Both the position numbers and the translations under genes were made by a program. DNA of 52,508 bases from Elusimicrobiota bacterium (lineage in GTDB: Bacteria > Elusimicrobiota > Elusimicrobia > UBA1565 > UBA9628), in the NCBI GenBank assembly GCA_027406905.1, contig DAHZHT010000013.1:1-52508 (forward strand), written 5' to 3'. Shown here in pieces: positions 17,181-26,117 of this stretch. The notes beneath the pieces were generated by a model. It searched no databases. It saw nothing but the letters and a program-made list of their open reading frames with translations, and had not been told where the DNA came from. Numbering within the stretch: position 1 is the stretch's first letter; every line of letters begins with the position of its first letter.

Positions 17181-18314
17181 CTAGACCTCCTCTATTTCTG
17201 TTTTCCGCAAAGGTCGCCCGGCCGCCAGCCAAGAAAGATAAGCCTCGATAAAAGGATCAAGACCACCGTCCATTACTGTTTGAATTTGAGAAGTTTGATG
17301 TCCGGTCCTAAGGTCTTTGACTAATTGATAGGGCATAAAAACATAACTGCGGATTTGATGCCCCCAGGCGATAGAGCCCATCTCATCGTAGCGCTTTTCC
17401 GCGCTCGAACGCTTTTTATCGAGCTCAATTTCATAAAGCTTGGCTTTAAGCATTCTCATCGCGTTTAGCCGGTTTTGGAGCTGGCTTCTCTCTGTTTGAC
17501 AGCCCACAACGATGCCTGTCGGAATATGAATCAGCCTTACCGCGGTCTCAACCTTATTGACATTTTGGCCTCCGTGTCCGCCGGCGCGAAAAGTTTCAAG
17601 CCTGACATCGGAATCTGAGACCTCAATTTCAATATCATCTTCAATATCGGCCAGGACATCCACCGAGGCAAAAGAAGTGTGGCGCCTTTTATTGGCGTCA
17701 AAAGGGGAAATCCGCACCAAACGGTGAACCCCAATTTCGCCTTTCAAAAGACCGTAAGCGTTGGTCCCGCGGACAAAAGCGGTCAGGCTTTTGATTCCCG
17801 CGCCTTCGCCTTTGAGAGAATCGGTGATGCTAAATACAAAGCCGCGATTCTGCGCCCAGCGAGTGTACATGCGAATCAGCATTTCGTTCCAATCGCAGGC
17901 TTCCGTTCCTCCCGCGCCGGCGTGAAAGCTGATGATCGCGTCACAGGAATCGTGTTCTTCAGATAGTTTCAGAGTCGCGTCCAAAATATGAAAGCGCCCC
18001 TCTAATTTCTTTAAATTCTCCTCAATTTCCTTGAGTTCCGCCTGATCCTGAGCTTCATAGGCCAAATCTAAATGGGCTTGAATATCCTCCAAATCGCGCT
18101 TAAGAGACAGAAACTCTTCCAGTTTTTTCTTTAGGTCGTTGAGTTCTTTTGACTTTTTTTTAGCGCGCGCGGAATCCGACCAGAAAGACGGTTGAGACGC
18201 CTCCGCCTCTCGATGGGAAATTTCGGATTTTAATTTCTGGGGCTCGACTAATTTCTCAAGATTTAACAGCCAGTCTTTAAGATTTTCAATCTGCCCCTTG
18301 GTTTCTTGAAACAT
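17181..18314 (-). CDS. prfB: Peptide chain release factor 2
   Basis: 377 residues. RF2 reads UGA and UAA stop codons and triggers peptide release on the ribosome. The class signature SPF tripeptide (203-205) identifies RF2 rather than RF1, and GGQ (248-250, in [13 protein letters not shown]) is the catalytic motif. The N-terminal coiled coil is intact and in frame from the ATG at 18314, so the +1 programmed frameshift found near codon 25 in many bacteria is absent here. It follows lnt on the same strand with a gap of about 140 bases. Family assignment is firm. Confidence 0.95.
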   Translation of the reverse strand: MFQETKGQIENLKDWLLNLEKLVEPQKLKSEISHREAEASQPSFWSDSARAKKKSKELNDLKKKLEEFLSLKRDLEDIQAHLDLAYEAQDQAELKEIEENLKKLEGRFHILDATLKLSEEHDSCDAIISFHAGAGGTEACDWNEMLIRMYTRWAQNRGFVFSITDSLKGEGAGIKSLTAFVRGTNAYGLLKGEIGVHRLVRISPFDANKRRHTSFASVDVLADIEDDIEIEVSDSDVRLETFRAGGHGGQNVNKVETAVRLIHIPTGIVVGCQTERSQLQNRLNAMRMLKAKLYEIELDKKRSSAEKRYDEMGSIAWGHQIRSYVFMPYQLVKDLRTGHQTSQIQTVMDGGLDPFIEAYLSWLAAGRPLRKTEIEEV

Positions 18315-18337
18315 CGCTTTATCTAAATCAAATCATT

Positions 18338-18454
18338 TTACAAAACATAAAAGAGTCTGGGCATGGAGAAACGCCGTCCGCTCAATTTCCAAAGCATAGC
18401 CGCCGCCGATATGAAGCCCAATGCCGCAATCTGCGGAGAATAAAGAAAGCGCAT
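18338..18454 (-). CDS. Possible small hydrophobic ORF (38 aa) between lnt and prfB
   Basis: An ATG-initiated ORF begins four bases after the lnt stop and fills most of the lnt-prfB gap. It encodes a short peptide with a hydrophobic middle (AALGFISAAAMLW) and a basic C-terminal part. No ribosome binding site stands out and I recognise no family. It could be a chance ORF, or the remnant of a longer gene. Confidence 0.22.
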   Translation of the reverse strand: MRFLYSPQIAALGFISAAAMLWKLSGRRFSMPRLFYVL

Positions 18455-18458
18455 AGGG

Positions 18459-20000
18459 TTAAGAAAAGGGGGCTGTCCCTTTTTGTGTCAAGCGAAAAAG
18501 AAAAATAAGCGCGCTTAGGATCACGCAGAAAAGTCCAAACCAATCCCCGTGACGGGCATAAAACGAACGCCGGGGGAAGGGATCTAAAACGGGAAGAGAA
18601 ACCTCAAGCCGCCCCCGGAGATTCAAAGGCAAACGGCGGATAATTCGCCCCCAGGGATCGATGACGGCGGAAATACCGGTGTTGGCCGCGCGCAAAACAT
18701 AGACGCGATTTTCAACGGCGCGGAAGCGATTAATATAGAAGTGCTGATAAGGCCCCCAGGTCTCTTTATACCAGCCGTCGTTGGTGATATTGGCGATTGC
18801 GCGCGCGCCTTTTTGAGCTTCGCTGCGAGATAAAAAGGGAAAAACCGCTTCATAACAAATGGTGCAACCAATATTGCCGAAATCGGTCCTAAGCAAATGA
18901 GGGGAGAAAGGACCTTTAGTCATATCGCCTAATTGGTCGAGATATCCGATAAATCGGCGCAAAAAATCCCACGGAACGTATTCCCCGAAAGGAACTAATT
19001 CTCTTTTGGCGTAAAAACCCTGGGTTTGACCCGTGGGGTTAAGATAATAAGCGGCATTGTAGAGATGAGTCGAATCTTGAACCACCGCGCCGACGATTTG
19101 ATAACTTTTCCAGCGAACGCTCGCGAAAGAAGCCTCTGAAATCGTCTTTTCTTTTCCCAGCAGCCTCGGCAAGGCCGCTTCCGGCCACAAAATCAAGCTC
19201 GGGTTTTTTTCCCAAGGGCCGGAGAGAAGCTCTTCTAAATTCGCGGTAATATCCGAAGCGGAATTGAGAGTCCATTTTTGATATTGATCCACATTCGGCT
19301 GCAAGATAGCGAGCTCAAATGAGGGAATCTGTTTTGGAGTTTTAGAAAGGCTTAAAACTCCATATCCGAAAATTCCAGCGACAGATAAAAGGGCGATAAA
19401 AACCCAGCCTAGCGCCAGGCGTTTTTTTGGTTTTTCACAGTATAAAAAATACGCGACAGAGGCATTGAAAAAAAGCACGAAAAACCCCAAACCCAAGGGT
19501 CCTAAAATAGAATCAATTTGAATGAGGGGGAGAAAACGGTATTGCGTGTAGCTTAGGATATCCATGCAGAGTCTCGGGGTCTTAAGCCATAGCGCTTCCG
19601 AGGCCGACCACAAAACCGCCCAAATCCAAGGAGTGACGAGTTCCAAAGGCTTTGACGCAAGCCAAGAAACGGCTGCCGAGACAAAACCCCAGTTAATTCC
19701 TAAAAACGCAGCCAAAAGAACCCAGGACAAAAGCGCGAGAAAAATATTAATTCCGGCAAAGCGGCAGGTCTGATAAATCCAAAACAGGGAAAGCGCATGA
19801 AACGAAAAACCGGCTGTCCAGCCAAGTTTAAAGGATTCTCGAATTGAAGAACCCGGACGACAAACGAAACACAAGGGGACCAGAGAAATCCAGCCCAAAA
19901 AACAAAGCCCGGGTAGGGGAAGGCAAAGGGCCGTTAAAACTCCGGAAATAACAGAGTAAAAAAAGGGGACAGTCCCCTTTTTTGTCAAGCGCCGTGGCAC
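18459..20000 (-). CDS. lnt: Apolipoprotein N-acyltransferase
   Basis: 513 residues. Lnt adds the third acyl chain to the N-terminal Cys of lipoproteins in the inner membrane. About six N-terminal membrane helices (18-215) precede a nitrilase-like domain. The catalytic triad is visible as Glu in LWPEAALP, Lys in YAKRELVPFGEY and Cys in GCTICYEAVFP. A last membrane helix (about 485-505) closes the protein. The start is a GTG inside the 3' end of secA. The first residues (RLTKKGTVPF) and the last (RLTQKGTAPFS) are encoded by two direct copies of a palindromic repeat, so the protein begins and ends with the same peptide. An alternative TTG start at 19988 would still include the repeat. Function is firm; both termini are odd. 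Confidence 0.92.
   Translation of the reverse strand: MPRRLTKKGTVPFFYSVISGVLTALCLPLPGLCFLGWISLVPLCFVCRPGSSIRESFKLGWTAGFSFHALSLFWIYQTCRFAGINIFLALLSWVLLAAFLGINWGFVSAAVSWLASKPLELVTPWIWAVLWSASEALWLKTPRLCMDILSYTQYRFLPLIQIDSILGPLGLGFFVLFFNASVAYFLYCEKPKKRLALGWVFIALLSVAGIFGYGVLSLSKTPKQIPSFELAILQPNVDQYQKWTLNSASDITANLEELLSGPWEKNPSLILWPEAALPRLLGKEKTISEASFASVRWKSYQIVGAVVQDSTHLYNAAYYLNPTGQTQGFYAKRELVPFGEYVPWDFLRRFIGYLDQLGDMTKGPFSPHLLRTDFGNIGCTICYEAVFPFLSRSEAQKGARAIANITNDGWYKETWGPYQHFYINRFRAVENRVYVLRAANTGISAVIDPWGRIIRRLPLNLRGRLEVSLPVLDPFPRRSFYARHGDWFGLFCVILSALIFLFRLTQKGTAPFS
18461..18494. repeat. Palindromic repeat copy A (3' end of lnt)
   Basis: A 34-bp unit with core AGGGGGCTGTCCCT, an A-run on one side and a T-run then GTCAAGCG on the other. 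It matches copy B at 19958-19991 in 29 of 34 positions without gaps and in the same orientation. It encodes the last residues of Lnt (LTQKGTAPFS). With its A/T flanks it could also act as a weak terminator hairpin. Confidence 0.75.
19958..19991. repeat. Palindromic repeat copy B (5' end of lnt / 3' end of secA)
   Basis: Core GGGGACAGTCCCC, a near-perfect palindrome flanked by A7 and T6 and ending GTCAAGCG. It overlaps the secA stop codon and the first codons of lnt, where it is read as LTKKGTVPF. It is 1497 bp from copy A, a multiple of three, so both copies are read in the same lnt frame. Confidence 0.8.
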
Positions 20001-22699
20001 TTCTTATACTTTTTGCCGGAGCCGCAGTAACAGGGATCGTTGCGGCCGATTTTGGCCAGCTCAGGCAAAGAATCGTCCGACTGTTTCTCAAGAGTGTTTT
20101 TGGACGCGGCCCGTCCATTTTTCGCCCCTTGAGCCACTTCTTGGTGATTCATCGTCATCTCAACAGCCGGGCGGGGCGGAGCGATCTTGGGGGCCTCCAC
20201 TTTAAAGAGATACTCAATGACTTGTTCCCGAATTTTCGCCAACATCGCCTCAAAGAGAATAAAAGATTCCCTCTGATATTCGATTTTCGGGTCTTTTTGC
20301 CCATAGGCGCGCAGGCCAATGGATTTTTTCAGATGATCGAGATCGTAGAGATGTCCCTTCCAGGCGCGATCAATCATCTGAAGAAGAATCATCCGCTCAA
20401 TTTCGCGGAAATCAAAGCCTTCAAATTCTTTTTCCCGCTCGAGATAAAGCGCCTTAACGGCTTTAAGGGTCTCTTCCAGCAGGGAGGCTTTGTCGTATTT
20501 TAAAATTTCTTCTTGGCTGACGCTCCAATTGACGCCGAAAACTCGCTCGAGATAAGCTTTAAAGGTGGGGATATCCCACGTTTCGGCATGGGTGTCGCCA
20601 GGGGCGATTTCTTCGATTTTATCTCTCAAATCTTCTTCCATCATGAGATGAATTTGAGGAGTGATAGTCTCATTATCTAAAACGCCGTTGCGCAGGCGAT
20701 AAATGGCTTCCCGCTGCTTATTCATGACGTTGTCGTAATCTAAGAGTTGTTTGCGGACATCGAAGTGATGGGTTTCAACCCGCCTCTGCGCGCCTTCAAT
20801 TTGGCGAGAGACCAGACGAGATTCAATAACCTCGCCTTCCTTCATCCCCAATTTCTCCATGATCACCGACAGGCGATCAGATCCGAAAAGACGCATCAGT
20901 TCATCATCCAAGGCCAAATAAAAACGAGAAGAGCCGGGATCTCCCTGCCGTCCGCAACGCCCGCGAAGCTGATTGTCAATTCTTCGCGCCTCGTGCCTTT
21001 CCGTTCCTAGAACATGAAGGCCTCCCAGGCTTTTAACCAATTCATACTCTTCTTTATCCTGGGGATTGCCGCCGAGCAAAATATCCGTTCCCCGGCCCGC
21101 CATATTGGTCGCGATGGTGACCGCGCCCTTTCGCCCGGCCTGCGCGATAATCTGGGCTTCTTGCTCATGATACTTCGCGTTTAAAACCTGATGGGGAATG
21201 CCTTCCGAGCGCAACATCGCCGACAGTTTTTCTGATTTTTCTATCGAGCGGGTGCCGACTAAGACGGGACGGCCGGTTTTCCACAACTCCTTTATTTCAT
21301 CGGCAATCGCGCGGTATTTTTCCCTTTCGGTTCGATAAATCAAGTCCGAAAAATCCTGCCGGATCATTTTCTGATGAGTCGGTATTTCATAAACGGGGAC
21401 GGCGTAAATTTCTAGAAATTCGTCTTCTTCCGTCATCGCCGTTCCGGTCATCCCGGCCATTTTCTTATAAAGCTTAAAGAAATTTTGGAAAGTGATCGTC
21501 GCTAAGGTCTGGTTTTCTTCTTTCGGCGGCAAATGCTCCTTAGTCTCGACCGCCTGGTGAAGACCGTCAGACCAACGGCGGCCCGGCATCAAGCGCCCGG
21601 TAAATTCATCGACGATAATGACTTCGCCGTCTTTGACGACATAATCAACATCCCTCGAATAAAGATGATGCGCGCGCAATGCCTGCGTGATATGATGAAC
21701 CCACTCGCCTTCCAGATCGTCATAGAGGTTTGGAATTCCCAGGAGTTTTTCGCATTTTTGTATGCCGTCTTCGGTTAAAACTGCGGTGTGATTTTTTTCG
21801 TCGACAATCGCGTCGTAACCCTTGCTGAGATCCTCTCCGGTGTATTTAGCCTGAATTTCCTCTTCTTCGGTAATCTTGCGAACCTTGAGGGCGGGCATGA
21901 TCCGGTTAATAATGGCGTAGCGATCGGTAGACTTTTCGGCCGCGCCAGAAATGATTAAAGGGGTTCGCGCTTCGTCAATCAAAATTGAATCAACTTCGTC
22001 TATAATCGCGAAATGAAGAGGCCTTAAGACCCGGTCCTCTTTTCTGACGACCATGTTGTCTCTTAAATAATCAAAACCGACCTCGTTATTGGTGACATAG
22101 GTCACATCCGAAGCGTAAGCCGCCCGGCGTTCTTCATTAGACATGTCATGCTGAACATATCCGACCGTCAAGCCCAAGAAACGAAAAACCTTTCCCATCC
22201 ATTCACAGTCGCGCTTGGCCAAATAATCATTGACCGTCACGATGTGAGTTCCTCTATTGAGCAAACAGTTAAGATAGGCGGGGGCCGTCGCGACCAAGGT
22301 CTTTCCTTCTCCGGTTCGCATCTCCGCAATCGCCCCGTTATGCAACACGATCCCGCCTAATATCTGAACGTCGAATTGGCGAAGCCCAATGGAACGCCGG
22401 GAGGCTTCCCGGGTGAGAGCAAAAGCCTCGGGAAGAAATCCGTCTAAAACTTCCTGCCAGACGGCCTTAATAATTTTCTCTTTTGCTTCCTCGTCTTCCG
22501 GCAGTTGCGGCGGCATTTTATCTTCGACCGCCTGCCGGACTTTTTCCTTAAGCTCAGCGGTTTTTTGAGGAAACGCCTCATCCGACAGAGACTGAACCTG
22601 CGCTTCAAGCGCGTTGACCGCGTCAAGCAAAGGGCGATACTTTTTAAGGGTCCGCTCGCTCGGGGTTCCGATTAAGGAATAAATCAAACTCTGGATCAT
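19985..22699 (-). CDS. secA: Preprotein translocase ATPase SecA
   Basis: 904 residues. SecA drives post-translational export through SecYEG using ATP. Visible parts are Walker A (MRTGEGKTLVA, about 112-122), Walker B-type IIDEVDSILIDEART, the second nucleotide-binding fold (ATNMAGRGTDILLGGNP, about 539-555) and the C-terminal zinc-binding SEC-C tail (CYCGSGKKYKKCHG) that contacts SecB and lipids. The length is typical. The ATG at 22699 lies about 20 bases after a terminator hairpin for the upstream gene, and no promoter between them is obvious. The 3' end overlaps the lnt start and a palindromic repeat. Family assignment is firm. Confidence 0.97.
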   Translation of the reverse strand: MIQSLIYSLIGTPSERTLKKYRPLLDAVNALEAQVQSLSDEAFPQKTAELKEKVRQAVEDKMPPQLPEDEEAKEKIIKAVWQEVLDGFLPEAFALTREASRRSIGLRQFDVQILGGIVLHNGAIAEMRTGEGKTLVATAPAYLNCLLNRGTHIVTVNDYLAKRDCEWMGKVFRFLGLTVGYVQHDMSNEERRAAYASDVTYVTNNEVGFDYLRDNMVVRKEDRVLRPLHFAIIDEVDSILIDEARTPLIISGAAEKSTDRYAIINRIMPALKVRKITEEEEIQAKYTGEDLSKGYDAIVDEKNHTAVLTEDGIQKCEKLLGIPNLYDDLEGEWVHHITQALRAHHLYSRDVDYVVKDGEVIIVDEFTGRLMPGRRWSDGLHQAVETKEHLPPKEENQTLATITFQNFFKLYKKMAGMTGTAMTEEDEFLEIYAVPVYEIPTHQKMIRQDFSDLIYRTEREKYRAIADEIKELWKTGRPVLVGTRSIEKSEKLSAMLRSEGIPHQVLNAKYHEQEAQIIAQAGRKGAVTIATNMAGRGTDILLGGNPQDKEEYELVKSLGGLHVLGTERHEARRIDNQLRGRCGRQGDPGSSRFYLALDDELMRLFGSDRLSVIMEKLGMKEGEVIESRLVSRQIEGAQRRVETHHFDVRKQLLDYDNVMNKQREAIYRLRNGVLDNETITPQIHLMMEEDLRDKIEEIAPGDTHAETWDIPTFKAYLERVFGVNWSVSQEEILKYDKASLLEETLKAVKALYLEREKEFEGFDFREIERMILLQMIDRAWKGHLYDLDHLKKSIGLRAYGQKDPKIEYQRESFILFEAMLAKIREQVIEYLFKVEAPKIAPPRPAVEMTMNHQEVAQGAKNGRAASKNTLEKQSDDSLPELAKIGRNDPCYCGSGKKYKKCHGA

Positions 22700-22719
22700 G
22701 GAAGATAGAGATAGTTTAA

Positions 22720-22766
22720 CAAAAAAAGAAACCCGGGTCGACGCGCGTGCGCGAGTTCAACCCGGG
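22720..22766 (-). terminator. Rho-independent terminator after the beta-barrel gene
   Basis: CCCGGGT (22732-22738) pairs with ACCCGGG (22760-22766), with further G/C pairs inside. Read on the minus strand, the hairpin is followed by a T-rich tract at 22721-22730 (TTCTTTTTTT). It sits just after the stop of the outer-membrane gene and before secA. A shorter T-run on the other side could give weak plus-strand activity. Confidence 0.75.
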
Positions 22767-22780
22767 CTTTTTATCAGTTG

Positions 22781-23440
22781 TTAGAAGTAGTAGCGAAGTC
22801 CCATCGTGAAGTTCATCACGCTGCCGAAGAAACCGAAACCCGTGGCGCTGCTTGCTCCTCCTCCGGGCGAATAGACGTCAATTGAGAGAGGCTCCCACTC
22901 GGTATAGACGCTCAAATTCGGCATCTCGCTCATCGCATGCTCAAGACCAAGTCCGCCTTGAAAAGCCAATAAAGAGCCACTCGGCCCCGAGCCAGAGATA
23001 AACGCTGGCAATATCTCGGCATCCGCATAGAAAATATTATGCCTGGTTTCCTTGAGCGCAACCATCCCTTCGGCTCTCAGGGAAATCAACGTTTCATTGT
23101 TTGGACTGATTTCAGGGAAACCAAGGCCAAAGCCTCCATCAAAACCAAATTCCCGATTCACCCAATACCGCCCATCAATAGTCCCCAACTGCGTGGAACT
23201 AACCGTGGCGGCGTTTGATGGCGCTAGCACGGAATCCCAACTTGGGCCAAACCCCGCTTTCCCGATATTGACATAATCATCCCCTTGAGAAGTCGAGGGA
23301 GATTCTTGAGAGGGCTGAACGGATTCACCGCTATGCTTTTTGCTCTTCTTATGTTTTGCCGCATGAGCCTGAGGCGCGCTCAAAAAAACACAAAACGCTC
23401 CCAACACGGCGACGGACAACAAACTCTTCCACTGTTTCAT
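22781..23440 (-). CDS. Predicted outer-membrane beta-barrel protein
   Basis: 219 residues. A signal peptide (about 1-27, ending in HAA) is followed by a Lys/His/Ser-rich segment and then alternating beta-strand segments rich in Gly and aromatics. The protein ends in LRYYF, a C-terminal Phe typical of substrates of the BAM insertion machinery. It resembles small eight-strand barrels in size, but I recognise no named family. AAGGAG precedes the ATG. It has its own promoter (TTGACA/TAAAAT) and terminator, so it is a monocistronic and probably abundant transcript. Role unknown. Confidence 0.7.
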   Translation of the reverse strand: MKQWKSLLSVAVLGAFCVFLSAPQAHAAKHKKSKKHSGESVQPSQESPSTSQGDDYVNIGKAGFGPSWDSVLAPSNAATVSSTQLGTIDGRYWVNREFGFDGGFGLGFPEISPNNETLISLRAEGMVALKETRHNIFYADAEILPAFISGSGPSGSLLAFQGGLGLEHAMSEMPNLSVYTEWEPLSIDVYSPGGGASSATGFGFFGSVMNFTMGLRYYF

Positions 23441-23476
23441 TTTGTCTCCTTGTAGACGAATTTAACTTCCCATAGG

Positions 23477-23506
23477 ATTTTATTATCAATTTCCCCGCCT
23501 TGTCAA
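23477..23506 (-). promoter_or_regulatory. Sigma-70-type promoter of the beta-barrel gene
   Basis: On the minus strand TTGACA (23506-23501) and TAAAAT (23482-23477) are 18 bases apart. The -35 box overlaps the TGA stop codon of mltG. The leader to the ATG at 23440 is about 30 bases and carries AAGGAG. Confidence 0.65.
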
Positions 23507-24483
23507 CGAGAAAAAGCGGCGGTGTTTTTTTCTTTATTTTTGCGCACGGCCTCCTTAAACAACTCTTTATTGCGCAAATGCTCTTCGTTCGTCGCGGCGA
23601 AACGATGCCCGCCCTCTCCATCGGATACAAAATAGAGGGCGTCTGTTTGTGCCGGGTTAAGGGCCGCCAAGAAAGAACTAAGCCCGAAACTGCAGATGGG
23701 GCCGGGAGGAAGACCATAATAAATATAGGTGTTATAGGGGGAATCGACTTTGAGATCTTTCTTTGTCAATTCTTTTTTCCAACGCCCTAAGGCGTATTGA
23801 ACGGTGGGGTCGGCTTCTAATTTCATGCGTAATCTTAAGCGATTGATATAAACCGCCGCGATCATGGGTCTTTCTTTATCCAACACGGCTTCTCTTTGGA
23901 TAATGGAAGCTAAAATCGCGGCTTGGCGAAAATTTAAATAGGGTTTTGGACTCGTTTTCTGATAAGCCGTTCCAATCACCCGAAAAAATTCATCTTCCAT
24001 TTTTTGCGCGACCTTGGAAGAGGGAGTCTTGGGGTTAAAATAATAGACTGACGGAAACAGATATCCCTCCAAACTCCTGGCCGCCACGTAATTTTCAAAG
24101 TCAATGGCCGGACAAATGCCCAACGCCTCAAGTCTTTCTGCAATCTGGCGGGCAGAGAAACCCTCTGGGATCACCACCTTAATTCCCCGGGTCGAGCCTT
24201 CATCAAGGATTTTTAAAAGCGAGAAAAGCCACATATGTTTTTCAAGTTGATAGACGCCGGCTTCGATATGGCGGTCAACCCCGGTTAATTTTGCCGCCGC
24301 GCGAAAGACCAGTTTTGAGGCGATAACGCCTTTGTCCTTAAGAATTGCCGCCGCTTGAGCCGCAGAAACCCCTTCGGGGAGATTGACCAAAACCCGTTCT
24401 TTAGGTTTACGGGAAAAAAATAAAATAAGGGAAAGAAAAACTAAAACCGATCCCAAAGCGACTAAGAGCCTTCTATTGACCAC
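23503..24483 (-). CDS. mltG: Endolytic murein transglycosylase MltG (YceG family)
   Basis: 326 residues from a GTG start 15 bases after the mutase stop. MltG is anchored in the inner membrane and cuts nascent glycan strands. One N-terminal membrane helix (about 6-23) is followed by a LysM-like subdomain and the YceG catalytic domain: GYLFPSVYYF, the helix ASIIQREA carrying the probable catalytic Glu, EADPTVQYALG and SPYNTYIYYGLPPGPI. The end, LYFVSDGEGGHRFAATNEEH, is also typical. Last gene of the long minus-strand run, and its stop overlaps the promoter of the next gene. Family assignment is firm. Confidence 0.93.
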   Translation of the reverse strand: MVNRRLLVALGSVLVFLSLILFFSRKPKERVLVNLPEGVSAAQAAAILKDKGVIASKLVFRAAAKLTGVDRHIEAGVYQLEKHMWLFSLLKILDEGSTRGIKVVIPEGFSARQIAERLEALGICPAIDFENYVAARSLEGYLFPSVYYFNPKTPSSKVAQKMEDEFFRVIGTAYQKTSPKPYLNFRQAAILASIIQREAVLDKERPMIAAVYINRLRLRMKLEADPTVQYALGRWKKELTKKDLKVDSPYNTYIYYGLPPGPICSFGLSSFLAALNPAQTDALYFVSDGEGGHRFAATNEEHLRNKELFKEAVRKNKEKNTAAFSR

Positions 24484-24498
24484 GTTTTCAACTAGGAG

Positions 24499-26112
24499 CT
24501 AATTGCCAAAGACGGGACATTCTCCAAAAGAATCTTTGAGGACGGAAATAATTTCTCCGACGGTCGCGTAAGATTCTACCGCTTCCATAATCGAAGGAAG
24601 AATATTCGTCGTTCCAAGAGCCGCGTCTTTAACTCGCGCCAAAGCCTTTTTAACGGCGTCATTATCTCTTGATTTGCGCAATTTTTTTAAGGAGCGAACC
24701 TGACGGGCCTCAACCGAATTTTTGATTTCCAAAATCTTCGGCCTTTGGGAATCCGAGGCGAAAACATTGACGCTGACAATTTTTCTTCTCTTTTCCGCCA
24801 AATCAACCTCGAAACGATAAGCGGTCTCGGCGATTTCTCTATGAAAAAAGCCTTTTTCAATGGCCGGAACCACCCCGCCTAAATCCTTAATTTTCTTCAT
24901 TAAGGCGGATGAGCGGGAAAAGATTTCATCGGTCAATGATTCCAAGTAATAAGATCCGCCGAAAGGATCCGGGGTGTCGGTGACGCCGCTTTCAAAAGCG
25001 AGGATCTGCTGGGTTCTAAGGGCTATGCGCACCGCCTGATCGGTGGGCAAGGACAAAGCCTCGTCATAAGAGTTCGTGTGTAAACTCTGCGTTCCTCCCA
25101 AGACCGCGGCCAAAGCCTGATAGGCGACGCGCACGATGTTGGTCAGGGGTTGCTGCGCCGTTAAACTCACGCCGGCGGTCTGACAATGCATGGGAAGCAT
25201 CCAGGAAATTTCCCGCTTAGCGCCAAACTCCTCTTTCATCATCGTCGCCCAAATTCTGCGGGCCGCCCGCAATTTTCCGATCTCTTCAAAGAAATAATTG
25301 TGGACATCGAAGAAAAATGAAAGATGCGAGGCGAAATCATCGACGCCAAGCCCTCTTTTAATCAAGCGTTCGACATACTCGCGCCCATCGGCCAATGTAA
25401 AGGCTAATTCCTGAACCGCGTCGGCCCCGGCTTCCCGGATATGGTAGCCGGAAATGGAAATAGGATAAAAACGCGGGACCTCCCGCACGCAAAATTCAAT
25501 CGTGTCTAAAACAATCCGCAAAGAGGCTTCTGGGGGAAACAGATACTCGTTTTGAGCGATGTACTCTTTTAAAATATCGGTCTGACAAGTTCCGCGAACG
25601 CGCTTAAACGGAACCCCTTGCTTTTTAGCCACCGCCAGATACATGCAGAGAAGAATCGGGGCCGGCAGGTTGATCGTCATCGAGGTCGAAACCTTGGCGA
25701 TGTCGATTCCGGAAAAAAGAGCTTCCATATCCGCCAGGCTGTCAACCGCCACGCCTTCCCGACCAACCTCGCCTAAAGAGCGGGGATCATCAGAATCAAG
25801 CCCCATCAATGTCGGCAAGTCAAAAGCCGTTGAAAGGCCGGTTTCTCCATGGGCGAGCAAATATTTAAAGCGCTCGTTGGTGTCTTTAGCGGTCTTATGC
25901 CCGGCAAATTGCCGCATCGTCCAATGCCCGGTCCGGTAGCCTCCGCTTTTAAGCCCCCTGGTAAAAGGATAGCGCCCAGGGCGCCCGATAGCGGTCTCAA
26001 AACCAATCGGAGAGAGGTCTTCCGGCCCGTAAATTAAACGGACCGGAATCCCCGACAATGTCAATGGCTCAATCTCTTCTTTCTCTCCCGCCGATTTTTC
26101 TAAGACAGGCAT
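24499..26112 (-). CDS. Acyl-CoA mutase large subunit (methylmalonyl-/isobutyryl-CoA mutase family)
   Basis: 537 residues, the catalytic TIM-barrel part of a coenzyme B12-dependent acyl-CoA mutase without a cobalamin-binding domain, which must be a separate subunit not in this window. Family marks are YPFTRGL (48-54), TMRQFAGHKTAKDTNERF, GLSTAFDLPTLMG, CQTDILKEYIAQNEYLFP (176-193) and GGTQSLHTNSYDEAL. Aligned by eye with the Propionibacterium methylmalonyl-CoA mutase, the Tyr that binds the substrate carboxylate is kept (Y59, for Y89) but the carboxylate-binding Arg207 is Gln (Q187), as in isobutyryl-CoA mutase. So the substrate may not be methylmalonyl-CoA. It follows the FecR-like gene by five bases. 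The family is firm, the substrate open. Confidence 0.82.
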   Translation of the reverse strand: MPVLEKSAGEKEEIEPLTLSGIPVRLIYGPEDLSPIGFETAIGRPGRYPFTRGLKSGGYRTGHWTMRQFAGHKTAKDTNERFKYLLAHGETGLSTAFDLPTLMGLDSDDPRSLGEVGREGVAVDSLADMEALFSGIDIAKVSTSMTINLPAPILLCMYLAVAKKQGVPFKRVRGTCQTDILKEYIAQNEYLFPPEASLRIVLDTIEFCVREVPRFYPISISGYHIREAGADAVQELAFTLADGREYVERLIKRGLGVDDFASHLSFFFDVHNYFFEEIGKLRAARRIWATMMKEEFGAKREISWMLPMHCQTAGVSLTAQQPLTNIVRVAYQALAAVLGGTQSLHTNSYDEALSLPTDQAVRIALRTQQILAFESGVTDTPDPFGGSYYLESLTDEIFSRSSALMKKIKDLGGVVPAIEKGFFHREIAETAYRFEVDLAEKRRKIVSVNVFASDSQRPKILEIKNSVEARQVRSLKKLRKSRDNDAVKKALARVKDAALGTTNILPSIMEAVESYATVGEIISVLKDSFGECPVFGN

Positions 26113-26117
26113 AAACT

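Noticed and set aside
17137..17232. N-terminal extension of the receiver-receiver-CheX protein
   Set aside because: It runs into the 3' end of prfB and is not receiver-like; the fold starts at ATG 17136.
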